A DNA stretch of 64,000 nucleotides from positions 744,001 to 808,000 of the forward strand of contig JASJZH010000006.1 of the NCBI GenBank assembly GCA_037178975.1. Reading direction: 5' to 3'. Both the position numbers and the translations under genes were made by a program. Below, one piece after another: positions 36,901-47,543 of the stretch. Every line of letters starts with the position of its first letter. Positions within the stretch are counted from its first letter, which is position 1. The notes beneath the pieces were generated by a model. That model was not told the origin of the DNA, ran no database searches, and worked only from the letters and a program-made list of their open reading frames with translations. The stretch comes from Oscheius tipulae. Its lineage: Eukaryota > Nematoda > Chromadorea > Rhabditida > Rhabditidae.

Positions 36901-39900
36901 TAGCAAACAAACTTTTCTGTATGCTCTTGAGTTGGTTTTGTTCAAACTTCTTGTTAAATGCCGTTATAATGTCAAAAAAGACCAACTTACATCCAGCATC
37001 TAAAAAAATAAAGAGTGTGTGATCTAGTCAGTGACTGTCTGTAAAAAAACCACAATTGTTACTGGATGAACAAATACTTTCCATGGAACTATATCTGTCT
37101 GCTACTGTATTTCTCCCCTTGTTCACGGAGAATGTTTGAACCCGTTATTGATTGGCTCTCTTTCTTCAGATCACAATGCGTTTCTACCATTTTATCACCT
37201 GCATCACTCGTCATCCAGCAGTATAAGAATAGTATTGCAACGTGCCAATTTTGCCTTTCAATTCGAATGAACTGATTGAAGTTAGGGATCCTGGGGAACT
37301 AGAACTCGATGTTTATCAAAAGCCAAGGTACTGAAGAGTTTTGACCGGCTTGCTATTAGGAAAGGTCTAAGCTTTCTAAGTTTTAGACCTACCTATCCAC
37401 CGAATCCACTGTGATACATCAGTTTTGTGCTCCCCTCCTTTTCAATCCTCCTAAAAAGTGCAATTCGGAGTGCTTTGCCTCCACCCCTCGCGTCAACTAC
37501 TCACCCAGACTGGCCTTCTGGGTTTGATTCTTATTATGTCGTCTTACTCCCGCTCTGAATCCAATCATATGGCCGACTTCTTCCTCCTCTCTCTGCCGGC
37601 CAGTATTCTGATTATGCCATCGCTTATGATATGCCTCCGCCCCCGAGCCGCCCCGCCATTTCGCTTTCTTGGGGCCGATTTTGGAAGGAGGCGTCGCCCT
37701 ACTCGAAAGTAGAGAGAATGGCCTTCTCATCGCGATTTTTCCTCCTCTTCCTCCCCTTCTGATCCAGCTGAAATAAAGATGACCTTCTTCTACTCGGCGC
37801 GACCGAGCATGTCGCTCCCTCGCCGACTTACCATAGCCCCGTCGTCACAGTTGAGCGCCGGACAGCTAGGCTACGATATTCCGGTCATTCTGAATCGGGC
37901 CAGTGATGTCCAGGAACTGTTTCGTCACGACTGGAACAGAAATGACAGTCTGAGAAGAGATTTGGAACGGCTTGAGATCTGTGCGGCCCCAGTCTCTCCG
38001 GTGTTCTCTATCAATGACTCGAGGAGACCAAGTAGGCAGAAACTCATTTTAAGGAGGCCGACCATTTCTATACAAGAGGACGGGAAGATTATCATCGGTT
38101 AGTGTTCTAACGATTTCATGCCAGAATTTTCTTTTTCTATCTTTGTTCAATTTTTCAGTTTCCTTGATTTTTTTTTCTACATGTTAATGCAAGTAGGCTT
38201 CCAACTCTTTTTCAAGTTTTAATCGCTTTCTACGATAGATTCATACTGGTTTCAAAAACTGGAGCACTAGAAGTTCGTTTGCATATATCATTCAAACGCT
38301 TACAAGGTTATTCAAACCTGCTGGTACTAATGCATTTCTAATATTTCTCACCAGGTCTTTCAGTTCACTTTAGTCGTCCTCCAATTTTGTAGTGGTCATA
38401 GAAGTACATCCGAAGTAGCCACGTATTTGGAATGGACACAACTTTATCTAAAGGCTTTTAAAAATGACCTGGAAAGACCTGCAAGTCTTCAAACACATGC
38501 GAGATATACCCCAGAACAGTTTTTAATTGTATTTACCTGCTACAGTTTCTTTTGTGCTTTACGGAAAACTTTAAGGTTGTAGCTGTTTCTTCAAGTCCAG
38601 TAGGATCCAAGTTTCAAACACTTTTGTTCTTGGAAGAACTATCACAAAATAACATACGTAGATCCTCGTCACTATTACCAGTTTGAACTGCTGATGTGCG
38701 TATTTTCACGCTCAACCCGTGTCCGTCTATTAGGTTTCCTGGTGCAAACCGGATTAGTGAGTCATGGAGACTAGTATCCCAGTTAGAGGACCACTAACGT
38801 ACTACAAAAAGTCAACAGAACGTATCCAGCTTATTCTTAGATCCGTCTACCGAGCTCCGGAAGCCCGAAGACCGTCGGGAGTCTTCTTACACGCGACGGG
38901 CTAACAGCTCCCGTCGTCACAAAAAGGGTATAGCTCAAGAGAGAGTTTGTTTTGCCGTGCTATGGCTTTTTAGATGGAGAAATGGGACTACTTATAATCG
39001 GGGCAAACATTTTTAGCTTGCCGTCTGAAGTAAGGGGTGTCCTAGAGTAGAGATTATTTAAAAAATTACAGCTCTAATATACCCCCAATTTCAGATCATG
39101 TAACGGCCAGATGGGAAGGAGTTCCGTTGAACTCACAATCGGCACTTCTGGATGGAGACGATGGGGCGACGGTGATTACGGACACGATAAAAGAGGATCA
39201 GGAGAGGGATGAACCGAAAAGTTGTCCTCAACAGACTGTCAAGGTAGGCTTTTGCGTTTCTTAAATACAAAACAAGTTAAACAAAGCTTCCATAACTTTA
39301 CTTATCAGATCGTGCAATTTTGTTGTAATAAAACCCATACCCTTTCCGTACCATCTCACTATCACTACTTGAGAATCTCAAATATCAGATCTTGATTGAT
39401 CAAATACGGATTCTTTACAAGTTTGTGTAATACTCAAAACAGCGTAGTTCATATATATTGCTAGGCAGTAGTGTCTAACATCATATGCCAACTTCCCACT
39501 TTTTCCACGTACACTTTCATAATAAGAGTCCTTCAATAATTGAGAGTCCTCAAGTCGTTCGCATCTTTTTATTCTTTTCAATGACCTGCTTTGTTTCCAA
39601 GGGCCATCATCAAACTCTGTGCCCATAGGTTTAGGATTTGTAGAGAGGGAGCCAGTTCGAGACCCATGCATCTTTTTCATTTCTTAAAAAGATGAGCCAG
39701 CGGCGACTCTGGCAAAAAATCCTGTTTGCATAATCTCACTGGCGGATTTGATGTTGTGAGTGGTGTAATGGGTTGAATCAAAAAATTTAGAGCGGGGGCT
39801 GGATGGAATCGGAACATAGATGAAAGAAACAGACCACAGATAAATTGTCAATTTTGGCAAGCTCTTACTTTTAGTCAGTGTTGCGATTCAATTCCTACGA

Positions 39901-42900
39901 CTTTTTCAATTCACCACTCTCTCCAGTCGCCGAAAGCCATGTGTCTCCCTAGCCTCTGGGACCTTGGTGAAAAATTGAAAACTCGAAAATAGATGACCCG
40001 AGAACTATAAGTCAATACGGGAATGCCGGGAGCATCCTTTCCACTATAAATGGGGCCCAATGTGTGTGACGTGGTTCAAACTCAAAATGGAACTCTCCCC
40101 GGGGAACGGAGCACCAATGTTGCCGCCATGTCGGTTGCAATTTTCGTATAAAAAACAAAGTTCAGGGGTCATTAGAAGCAGTAAGCTGAAAGATTACAAG
40201 AAAATACAAAGAGACAGATACTCGGTACATAAGATTGTGATAAAAAGTTTAATCGCAAAGCATTATCTCTTCAGTATCTTCGAGACGGAGTAGCCTTCAT
40301 CAAAAAGGTAACCACTGTACCATTATCGAGAAAATGCAGCACGTGCGGCACGTGTGCTCTCAAACATATTTTCCCACAGTTTCTACGCACGAAATCTGGC
40401 ACTTTTCTGTAGTTTTTTCTGTCGTTGCTTCCCACACACAAAATGCTTCATTTTTCAGTACATCAAAATCCTCACTCCTCACGTTATCTTGGTCGCTGTT
40501 CTGATAGGATATTTATGTCTAGGAGCCTGGATTTTGATGCTGTTAGAAACGAGGACAGAACTTCTAGCCAGATCCAAGAAACTTGTTAGGTGAGAATCTT
40601 TCTTGGGTTCGAACAAAAATCGCATTCAGGTTAACAAATATGATGTCAAATTTTACTTCGGATAGTTGGAGGATGCTGAACGAGGCTCAACATGGTGTAC
40701 ATACGGTGGACGAGAAACAGTGGGCTTCACAATTCCGGTGAGCACGATTGTATTTGTCTGTCTACCCATTTCTCTACTCGATCGATTGGAAAAGACGAAA
40801 CTTGACAGGCTGACACAGATGCGATGGTGATGAGAGCAAACAGCAAAAAGAGCAGATAAAGAGATAAAAAAAATAAAATACAGAAAACTAATCGACCGAC
40901 TCAGAGAAAAATAAAGATAAGTTGGACAGAAGAGCAAGAACAAACCAAAGCCTAATTTATCAGACAGAGAAACAGACAAAAGACAGCGTAAGGAAAACCA
41001 AAGTTTGGGGAAGTTTTGTAAACAGATTTTGCCAGGGAATGGATGCTCTCCGTTTCTGAAGTAGTCGACGACCGACGTCCAATCCGACGAGAGCTGCAAA
41101 AACCAGACGATCTCGGCAATATGCACAATAAGTGGACATTTCCAACAGCTCTTCTCTACGTCTTAACTGTGTTAACAACTTGCGGTATATTTGTAATTCA
41201 CACTTTCGGATCTTTCCTCTCAGGTTACGGAGAAGTATCCGTAGATACCGACGTTGGAAAAGTGTTTGCAGTGGTCTTTGCCCTCGTTGGCATCCCACTT
41301 ATGTTCATCACAGCTGCCGACATTGGAAAATTTCTCTCCGAAACTTTGCTCAAGTTTGTCAGCAATTGGAATCGAATGACCAGAAAAGTCAAGGCAAGTT
41401 ATCGCTCTTTCTATTCTTTGACTACTTTTAGTAGCGAACATTGAACATTTCTTGACATGACAGTTTTGTGATAAGTTCTATAGATATGTCTTGTGCCCGA
41501 GAGTAAAATATAGAAACAGAGAATGCAAACATTTTCGAAGGATCAAAAAGCTTAGCAAAATTGTTTCCGAGTAGTTAGTTAGAAACAATACCGTATTCCA
41601 GCCAACCTGCGCATCACACCGCGCAGTTTTGAAGCATTGCTTACAATCTGGTCGAAAGTGGTCACTATCTGAATTCAGAATTTTGTTCAATTGAAAACGG
41701 CTTGAAAATGTGTTTAATCGATTGAGCATGAGTAATGCCCATACGAAGGTCAAAAGAGATGGAGAAATTGAAAATAACGAGAGCAGTCTTCTAACCAATA
41801 GTATCAATTATTCAGTAAACTTCGACGTCAAATATGCATTTAAGGTAGATTTTCTGAATCGATTAAACACAATTTTAAGACGAAAAAGTGGTTCAAACGC
41901 ATCAAAAAACGGGAAAAATGCTTTATTCATTCAGTACGCAATTTTGTCAAGTCGAACCGTGGTGCCTCCTTCCCTACTACCAAAAGTTTTTTCATCTTCT
42001 TATGAAACTCGGAAACCTTTTTTCTTTGTACCTGTTATATGTTAAGCGGAAAAACAACTACAAACTTAGTGTACCACATTCTAACATCCTATGCTCGTTT
42101 AAAGTTATCAAACGATGCTTAAAAACGCTGTCTATATGCCCTATTGTCAGATTTGACCCATAGAAGTTCTTTCCATTAGTCTATATTCTTTTTCTGTTTA
42201 CTTCACTTGTACTTTTCAGCAATTCATTTTCCGCAGCCGCCACGGTCGACGGAAATCGATGACCTCTGCCAATGGAAATACAGACACATTGGACATATTA
42301 GGCGTTGATGGAACAGAAGAAAAGCTATGGTTCCCAATTGGTGAGTCCCACACAAAACTAATCCCATCCCTTGGTTCTACTATCAAAGCATAATTTGTAC
42401 AGCACCTACAGAGGACGAGACACAGATCAAATTCGCTATGGGTGAGAGGAAAGACCCCCTCATGTTAATGACCTCTATACGACCTCTATTGTTAGCAAGT
42501 CTTTCTATTGTAGAACCTGTCCTGTCCTTCTGAACACTCGAAACTAGCTCGTCAGAAATAACTAACTACAGTGTTTTTGTAAAAGTTTCAGACAACTGGG
42601 TTGATTTTCAGGTGCCTACGTTGCGTGTATTTGTCTGTATTGTTCAATGGGATCTGCTATGTTTATCAACTGGGAACGGTGAGTCTTTCTACTACCATAG
42701 TATCGGTTAAAAATCTTTTTTTCTGCAATATACCACGTCTAAGGTTCTCGCAAAAATTCTTATACATAAATCAATTTAATTTCCAGAACCTGGTCTTTCA
42801 TTCATGCCTTTCACTTTGGCTTTAATTTAATCGTCACGGTTGGTCTAGGAGATATTGTTGTTAAAGACTACATTTTCCTATCCCTCATTGTCGCCTTCGT

Positions 42901-44128
42901 TATTGTTGGTAAGCCCGCTCTCTTTTCTACAATCCTGCCTCCATTACAGGTCTTTCCGTCGTAACCATGTGTGTCGACTTGGCTTCTACACATCTCAAAG
43001 CTTACTTCACTAGGATTCATTATTTTGGGCGAGCTAAACGGTAACAGATGCTGCACAGGGCGAAACAATTTTGGTTTCAGGTTTTTGGGTATGAGCGAGG
43101 AGCTAAAAGAAATTGTGGCGTTGTTAGGAGCAATGAGGAGGAAGAAGGGTGGAAAGGTAGACAAAAGTGTGTTTTAACAAAACAGTGTTTTAGGTGACGT
43201 GGAACGATGTCCGAGACTTTTTGGACAACGAGCTACGAGATAGGCCTTTCGAACCCCATGAGCTTCTAATGAAATTACGGTTTATTGATGAGACGTCGTC
43301 TGGTGAGTATTTGACAGCAAATACTGAGAAAAAAGCTGACATAATATGGCGGAAACTGGTGTCTTTTGATCTAAGACAAGATTGTTCACGGAAATTTACT
43401 ATAGTAGTATCATTTTTCCTCACGGGTGACATATGATGTTGGCAGTTACTTAGCATCTTGTGATGCTTGCTTCGGTTAGGACACCTTTGCTCAATTCGGT
43501 AAGACATTGGCAGATGAAACTCGTAACACGAACACCTAGTATACTTAAACTGAAACGGAGCCTTTGGATATAATCAAACATAGCTCCATTCGCTCTTTAC
43601 TGCTGAAAAGCTCAGACATGACATGACGGTTTGAACCTGCAAACCAGTCAATCTTCAGAACACTGTTTCGAAGAAATATCAGTCTTTGTTTGATTATTCT
43701 ACGTTTTATTAGTTTTGTATCTCAAAGACTGCCCAAAACAACTATTACAATATGAGATTAACAAAAAGATGATTCCAATCCAGGTGAGTTGACCTCGTCT
43801 ACGATATCAGCTCGTTCTCAAGCACTCTCGTACGGATCGTACGTTTCCATTCAATGCAAAGTTTTTCTTCTTCTTTTCTCTTTTTCACTCACAACTAACA
43901 TTTTGACTTATTTTCATGCTCTAAATCTACTCAGCTTAAGTTTTAATGCTTCTTTTTCTTCAGCTAACTCTATGAGTAAGAGTGACTTATGTCTCCCGTA
44001 TGTAATCGATAACTTTTGCAGGCATGTCGACTATCCGCCACAACTCTTTCCAGTCGGATTTCTTCCGCGAGTCTGAGTACATTCGCCGTGTCCAAGCTCT
44101 GCGTCCTGAGCAGCCAGCTTACCTATAA
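22272..44128 (+). CDS. TWK-family two-pore-domain K+ channel, multiple alternative first exons
   Basis: This is the whole transcription unit of a nematode K2P (TWK) leak potassium channel, a plasma-membrane dimer setting resting potential. Seven alternative 5' exons or exon chains each end in phase 1 and can splice to the common exon at 39095: 22272-24932 (four exons), 25679-25787, 29388-29673, 32487-32664, 35719-35842, 36766-36817 and 37779-38097. The common core is 477 aa. Predicted isoforms run from about 494 to 614 aa, so only the cytoplasmic N-terminus changes. The core holds M1, P1 (TTCGYGEV), M2, M3, P2 (TVGLGDI), M4 and a C-terminal tail. I cannot assign a specific twk number. Further weaker candidate exons lie between 25.9 and 28.1 kb. 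It is the largest gene in the window, and the introns between the 5' exons probably hold their promoters. Confidence 0.92.
25679..25787 (+). CDS. K2P alternative first exon B
   Basis: The ATG is immediately preceded by GCTTCAG, a perfect trans-splice-like acceptor. Thirty-six codons follow (MGLFLGNSEEYENRQRALGK...), ending TCG ACA G|GTAAGT in phase 1. A second-position Gly offers a possible N-myristoylation site. The frame is clean and codon use is coding-like. Confidence 0.62.
25962..26047 (+). CDS. Coding-like internal exon candidate
   Basis: Between a CGTCTTAG acceptor and GATGCAG|GTAGGA lies an 86-nt segment. Entered in phase 0 it reads TKLPLPPSFIPRDPANPETE..., which looks strongly protein-like, and it exits in phase 2. 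It could follow chain-A exons (phase 0), but no partner in phase 2 is obvious. Reading through gives a stop two codons later, so it may also be an alternative end. Confidence 0.3.
27650..27776 (+). CDS. Possible alternative internal 5' exon of the K2P gene
   Basis: A TGGTCCAG acceptor opens 42 codons (VDPLAAALAYKKRDEKRQNL...) that end AAC T|GTGAGT in phase 1. Entry in phase 0 and exit in phase 1 are exactly what would let it replace the fourth exon of chain A. A shorter neighbour at 28069-28120 (TTCCAG ... ATAG|GTAAGA) has the same phases but is less convincing. There is no in-frame ATG in either. Confidence 0.3.
29388..29673 (+). CDS. K2P alternative first exon C
   Basis: ATG plus 95 codons (MLQSVSAHLMEERRPSLRVR...) end GTC GTA G|GTAAGT, phase 1. 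The N-terminus is Arg-rich, then Pro-rich, without a signal peptide, as expected for a cytoplasmic channel N-terminus. RRPS and RRDS offer possible PKA-type sites. Its isoform would be about 572 aa. Confidence 0.72.
32487..32664 (+). CDS. K2P alternative first exon D
   Basis: ATG 32487 sits 18 nt after a CCTTTTCAG acceptor with an in-frame stop just before it, so this is a true start. Fifty-nine codons (MFLRKFWNQWTLEENARRMT...) end GGA G|GTAGGT, phase 1. The residues are charged (YPEYKDRLREDEKNENG), with no membrane segment. The isoform would be about 536 aa. Confidence 0.72.
35719..35842 (+). CDS. K2P alternative first exon E
   Basis: ATG and 41 codons (MIFTQGFRNEQYSPAVALFS...) end in a Lys/Arg-rich ERKKSKERA and GCA G|GTGAGA, phase 1. 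It lies 3.3 kb upstream of the common acceptor. Confidence 0.6.
36766..36817 (+). CDS. K2P alternative first exon F (short)
   Basis: ATG and 17 codons (MISPRILSIVELYAKYG) end GGA G|GTGAGC, phase 1. An overlapping upstream ATG at 36752 stops after five codons and could act as a uORF. The piece is short, so support is mainly the donor, the phase and the position among the other first exons. Confidence 0.42.
37779..38097 (+). CDS. K2P alternative first exon G
   Basis: ATG and 106 codons (MTFFYSARPSMSLPRRLTIA...) end ATC ATC G|GTTAGT, phase 1. The sequence is Arg/Ser-rich with a central charged helix (RNDSLRRDLERLEI) and the basic patch RRPSRQKLILRRP. It is the most proximal first exon, 1.0 kb before the common exon. 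The isoform would be about 583 aa. Confidence 0.75.
39095..44128 (+). CDS. K2P channel core exons (common to all isoforms)
   Basis: Exons: 39095-39243, 40275-40307, 40459-40589, 40630-40737, 41036-41184, 41224-41393, 42220-42340, 42612-42678, 42787-42908, 42950-43040, 43081-43156, 43194-43302 and 44022-44128. M1 is HVILVAVLIGYLCLGAWILM. The extracellular cap has an NFT glycosylation site. P1 is TTCGYGEV, split at the Gly by an intron as often in TWK genes, followed by M2 (VFALVGIPLMFITAADIGKF). M3 is GAYVACICLYCSMGSAMF, P2 is FNLIVTVGLGDI and M4 is FLSLIVAFVIVGLSVVTMCV. The tail ends LRPEQPAYL. Intron 41394-42219 starts with GC (AAG|GCAAGT), the only GC-AG intron I found here. Confidence 0.95.
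42403..42441 (+). CDS. In-frame 13-residue cassette exon of the K2P channel
   Basis: A 39-nt exon with a TTTGTACAG acceptor and ATGG|GTGAGA donor enters and leaves in phase 1, so it can be included or skipped without changing frame. It inserts APTEDETQIKFAM just before M3 at a Pro-Ile-Gly junction. Skipping restores the usual TWK continuity there, so inclusion is likely the minor or tissue-specific form. Confidence 0.6.
43713..43792 (+). CDS. Possible alternative last exon of the K2P channel
   Basis: After a GTTTTATTAG acceptor, entry in phase 1 reads VLYLKDCPKQLLQYEINKKM and a few more residues to a TGA at 43790. This would replace the final 36-residue exon. A GTGAGT overlaps the end, so it might instead be a cassette donor; its exit in phase 0 would then clash with the last exon. 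Confidence 0.35.
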
Positions 44129-44756
44129 AATATATCCCAATATCGCCATTCGCAGGTTGATCTTTGAGAATCTTTCTTCACTCAACTCCTTTCTTTGCAA
44201 TATACCTTTACTCCAAAGTATATGATTTCAAATTGAATTTGTGTCCCTTTTCAGTGTGTCAACATCATTCTCCTCTTTTTCCCCTACCGTTTATGTAATT
44301 GCTGTCCCCCCGTGTCTTGCCATATCCGTCTGAAAGGCGATGTGTCATAAATGATTTTGATGACGTCTTCTCTTCTCGGATTGTTTAAAAATTTTGGTTG
44401 TATTTCTTCGACGCACAGACAGACAGGCATCCGTGCACTTTATTAGTAGAAACAAAAATATAAATTTCCAATCATTGGACTGTAGTAGACGAACTTGTAA
44501 GATAAAGGTTGGTGCTTATCAAAAATTGTAAGAAACAGCGTGTTTCCCAATAGAAGAAGGACTTCTCCGATCTTTAGTGTAAGGGAGACATGGTATGGCA
44601 ACTTGGCATGGCTTTACAGGTGCTCATGACGCATGGTCGACGGGGACTAGTTACTAATTATAATCCTACAGGCGGAAGAAGTGAGGAAAGAATATCGCTG
44701 GTGGCAGCGACAAAAATGTCCATGTTGCTAACTTTGATCGGTTCATAGAGCGAGCC

Positions 44757-44784
44757 AAAGGAAAGCTGTAAACCACATAATAGC
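44757..44784 (+). repeat. 27-bp direct repeat within the 7TM relic (copy 1)
   Basis: AGGAAAGCTGTAAACCACAT followed by AATAGC recurs at 44926-44952 in the same orientation. Each copy interrupts receptor-like sequence, so the duplication came after or with the decay of this copy. Confidence 0.6.
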
Positions 44785-44925
44785 AAAAAAAAATACAATG
44801 TCAAACAGTGGTCTAAGATCAGTAGTTTCGCTTTATTAGATAAAATAGTTATTGCAAGTACAAAAGAGCCCAAGCATCTCACCGATAACAAACTTTTAAA
44901 AGTTGTTATGTTCAGAATCGGGCTT

Positions 44926-44952
44926 AAGGAAAGCTGTAAACCACATAATAGC
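44926..44952 (+). repeat. 27-bp direct repeat within the 7TM relic (copy 2)
   Basis: Same sequence and orientation as 44757-44784, about 170 bp away. Confidence 0.6.
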
Positions 44953-45365
44953 TTTTGTCGGTAGAGGAAATATGAACAAAATGTGAAAAGGTTTGGCAAA
45001 AAAAGGTCAAAATTTTCGGAACTGTATGTATCAGAGTTGCGTGCCAGCTTCCAAAAATGTCATCAAACTGCAAATTGTTCAATCTAATCCCGATGACTAA
45101 TTATAACCACTGAAGTATTGGTCGTAAAAACTCGAACAACGTAGCAAGTGGTAGAATGAAGCTGAACTCTCGAGTGTGCGGAAATGAAATTAGTCGAAAT
45201 GATATTAAAACGATCAGCTTTCTCCCTGCTCATTGAGATCAAGTTAGCGCTTTCTAAATGACTTTATTGACAGCACTAGACAGAAATTGTGTAGCTTTTT
45301 GAGAAAAATGAAATAACGAATTCTGACAATAAAATTTGATCGTGAAAAGTGATAAGGGTAACATT

Positions 45366-46673
45366 TCATCTTCTGTATCTACTGGGAGAAGGTGCAGAAG
45401 GATTAGACGAGACATCTGAAGGGGTGCCACCTTTTATTCTGGCAACTGGAGCTTTCTTGAACAGTCCGGAGATACAGTACCATGTTATGAACACCGAAGT
45501 CAGAGGCAGCAGATCCCCATAAGCATGTGTAAACTGGAGAATAACTTTAAAATGTAAACTCAGCAGTTGTAAACAGTGCTAGTAGTCACAACCTTGGACT
45601 GAAATATCTTACCCGAGAGGCAGCATCACTAATTTTGTGCCAGATAGGTGGGCCGTCCCAATATGTTCCACGCTTTATGATATCAAAACACTGCTCGTAA
45701 GTTTCTGGGATGATAGGCAGAGAAATTACGACAGCTTTCATAAGAAGTCCTTTAGACATTTTTTTGATACCTCGAATAACCGGTGTTGAAAATTGGCTCA
45801 AGTTCAATGTTCGCACAGCATGGAAGCATAAAATGTGAATGATTAGAGCTGTACCATAAAATATCAAGTTCAGACTGAACGGCCAAAAGTCCCAGCCAAA
45901 TATTGGCTAAAACACGTTTAAGCTACGGTAATAAAGAAATTTTACAAGTATTTCTGACAATCTTTTCCCAGTAAGTTGATGAACAACAATGGAAACGATA
46001 ACCTTCACTATGATCTCATAGAGTGGAACTATTGAGAGCCCACAACATATCGTCTTCTCGAATCGGAAGCCTCTAAAACATGATACACACTTTTTCAGCA
46101 CCAACTTTGAGAAAAGTTTCCTCCAGTATATTGAAAACAGTGTAGAGATAAAGAAATCGGCACGTAGCCACACTATTCTGTAGCTATCGGTAAAGTTATA
46201 CAACCAAATGAATATCGTCGAAGAGAAAGCATTTCCAAACAACGTCTGGAAAATTTTCAATGTGAGAATAGAAGCTTATCCTTGATGTAAGAGCGATAAA
46301 GACAGATTAAACAGACCAACGGATCAAATAGGTACAGATTAAGAATTTTACAGGTTTGCATAATTAAAACAGGGAATAACGTAAATAGACTTACTGTCAA
46401 GTGTATTGAAAAAATGCAGAATGCCTGCATAATGCAGCCCAAGCATTGACCAATAACAGATTTTTGAAAGTTGTTCAGCTCAGAGTCCTTGGTCACGAGG
46501 CGATATATTAAGAAAATATGAAGAGGGATTGCGAGAAAAAAGGACAAAACTGAAGGAAGGATAAAGGCAAAGAATAGCCAGCTACCGAAATAGTGATCAA
46601 AAAGCCTATCTTCCAAAGTAATGTCGAGAAGCGATAGCAGCTTACGCAACACCGATCTTAATATTTCTAGCAT
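45366..46673 (-). CDS. Nematode 7TM serpentine receptor (chemoreceptor-like)
   Basis: Four exons on the minus strand: 46673-46395, 46245-45946, 45906-45613 and 45533-45366, all joined in phase 0, giving 346 aa, the usual size for nematode chemoreceptors. Hydrophobic segments are visible from FFAFILPSVLSFFLAIPLHI (TM1) onwards. An intracellular IYRLVTKDSELNNFQK loop follows TM1, and LNLIFYGTALIIHILCF and LLPLTSVFITWYCISG lie near the C-terminus, followed by a short Ser/Pro/Arg tail. Function is inferred as a sensory or neuronal GPCR of the str/srh-like superfamily. I cannot place it in a named class. Two relatives survive only as fragments, about 0.4 kb downstream and at 53021. Confidence 0.82.
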
Positions 46674-47076
46674 CAAAGCAGCAGAAGTATACCGCGTTGA
46701 ACAGCTTGAGATTGCGGAAACCAGATTATCGGTTATCTTAATGCACAAATGGGAAACTTTTCAGACTAACCCGTTCCAGTAAATTATCGTTAATTTTCAA
46801 CGAAGATCATAGCGTAAGTGGCATACTGTGCATTATTTTAAGAGCCGCTTTCCCGGCTTGCAAGACCGCGTTGATGTAAACTGCTCCATTCGAAAATGAG
46901 AAACCGGACGTAAATGTTCGTTTATGACGTGATTAACAAGACCACTTAAACTTTCATCATTTTGCTACCTCTATTTAGTCACATTGTTTGGTCAGTCATT
47001 TATCCGAGAAAGGAGATCTGTACCAAAAGATATATTTTACCTTTTGTCTTGTCAAGCAAATTTTTTTTTTCACTGA
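46674..47076. other. Spacer between receptor and secreted-family genes
   Basis: AT-rich. It includes the likely promoter of the minus-strand receptor. No gene is visible. Confidence 0.4.
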
Positions 47077-47284
47077 ATGTCGTATATTGTCTTACTGTTA
47101 GCGCTCGTCACAATCGGGAGCAAAATATTTGTCTGCTTGCTTCTACCGTTTCGAAAGAAGCACCAAACTTTTACTTTGCTGCTTGTTTTAATAATAAATG
47201 TAGACGGAGATCTTCATTGCAGTCCTGAGGAATATCCAGGGATCCTAACAGAACTCACTAAAGAAATCATCGAAAACTCTCTGA
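47077..47284 (+). pseudogene. First-exon relic of the HCGP secreted family
   Basis: An open frame starting at 47077 encodes a hydrophobic start (MSYIVLLLALVTIG), then DLHCSPEEYPGILTELTKEI, closely matching LHCGPAEYPELPSVVTEEVI in the neighbour at 47544-48197. After the exon-1 equivalent there is a weak GAG|GTTCTT donor, and no second or third exon can be found. The frame runs on to 47499 without resemblance. It is most likely a partial duplicate. Confidence 0.5.
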
Positions 47285-47543
47285 GGTTCTTTCTCATTCA
47301 ATTCTTCCAGCTTTTTGTTTTTAGCAATTTGCTCAGACGGCCAGTTTTCTTTGGACAGCCTCGGAAGACAATAAATACCTTACCAAAAACAATGTGCTCG
47401 AAATTTCTCAAATTGGCAGTTCCCTTGAACCATACGAAACCAAAACTGAGAAGATCGGAGTCGTTTTCGATGAAAGGCTTCAAACAATGTCCAAGATGAT
47501 ATACAGACATTTTTAAGCATTGCAAGCTTTTAAGGGTTTTTTT

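Larger units (their letters stand above)
44640..45000 (-). pseudogene. Decayed copy of the 7TM receptor first exon
   Basis: The minus strand encodes SPILNITTFKSLLSVRCLG, clearly related at DNA and protein level to SELNNFQKSVIGQCLG in the intact receptor at 45366-46673. The flanks are scrambled by a duplicated insertion, and no start, splice sites or further exons match. Confidence 0.6.
44129..45365. other. K2P 3' flank and receptor relic
   Basis: No intact gene. It holds the 3' flank of the K2P gene, a decayed 7TM copy (about 44640-45000, minus) and a 27-bp direct duplication inside that relic. Confidence 0.5.

Noticed and set aside
39600..39665. B-box-like GTTCGAGACC suggesting a tRNA
   Set aside because: No A box or acceptor stem at the right spacing; it does not fold into a cloverleaf.
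40060..40293. Possible eighth K2P first exon starting MELSPGNGAPMLPP at 40081
   Set aside because: It lies downstream of the common exon, its only GT (TTC|GTATAA) is weak and leaves in phase 2, which does not match the phase-0 exon at 40275.
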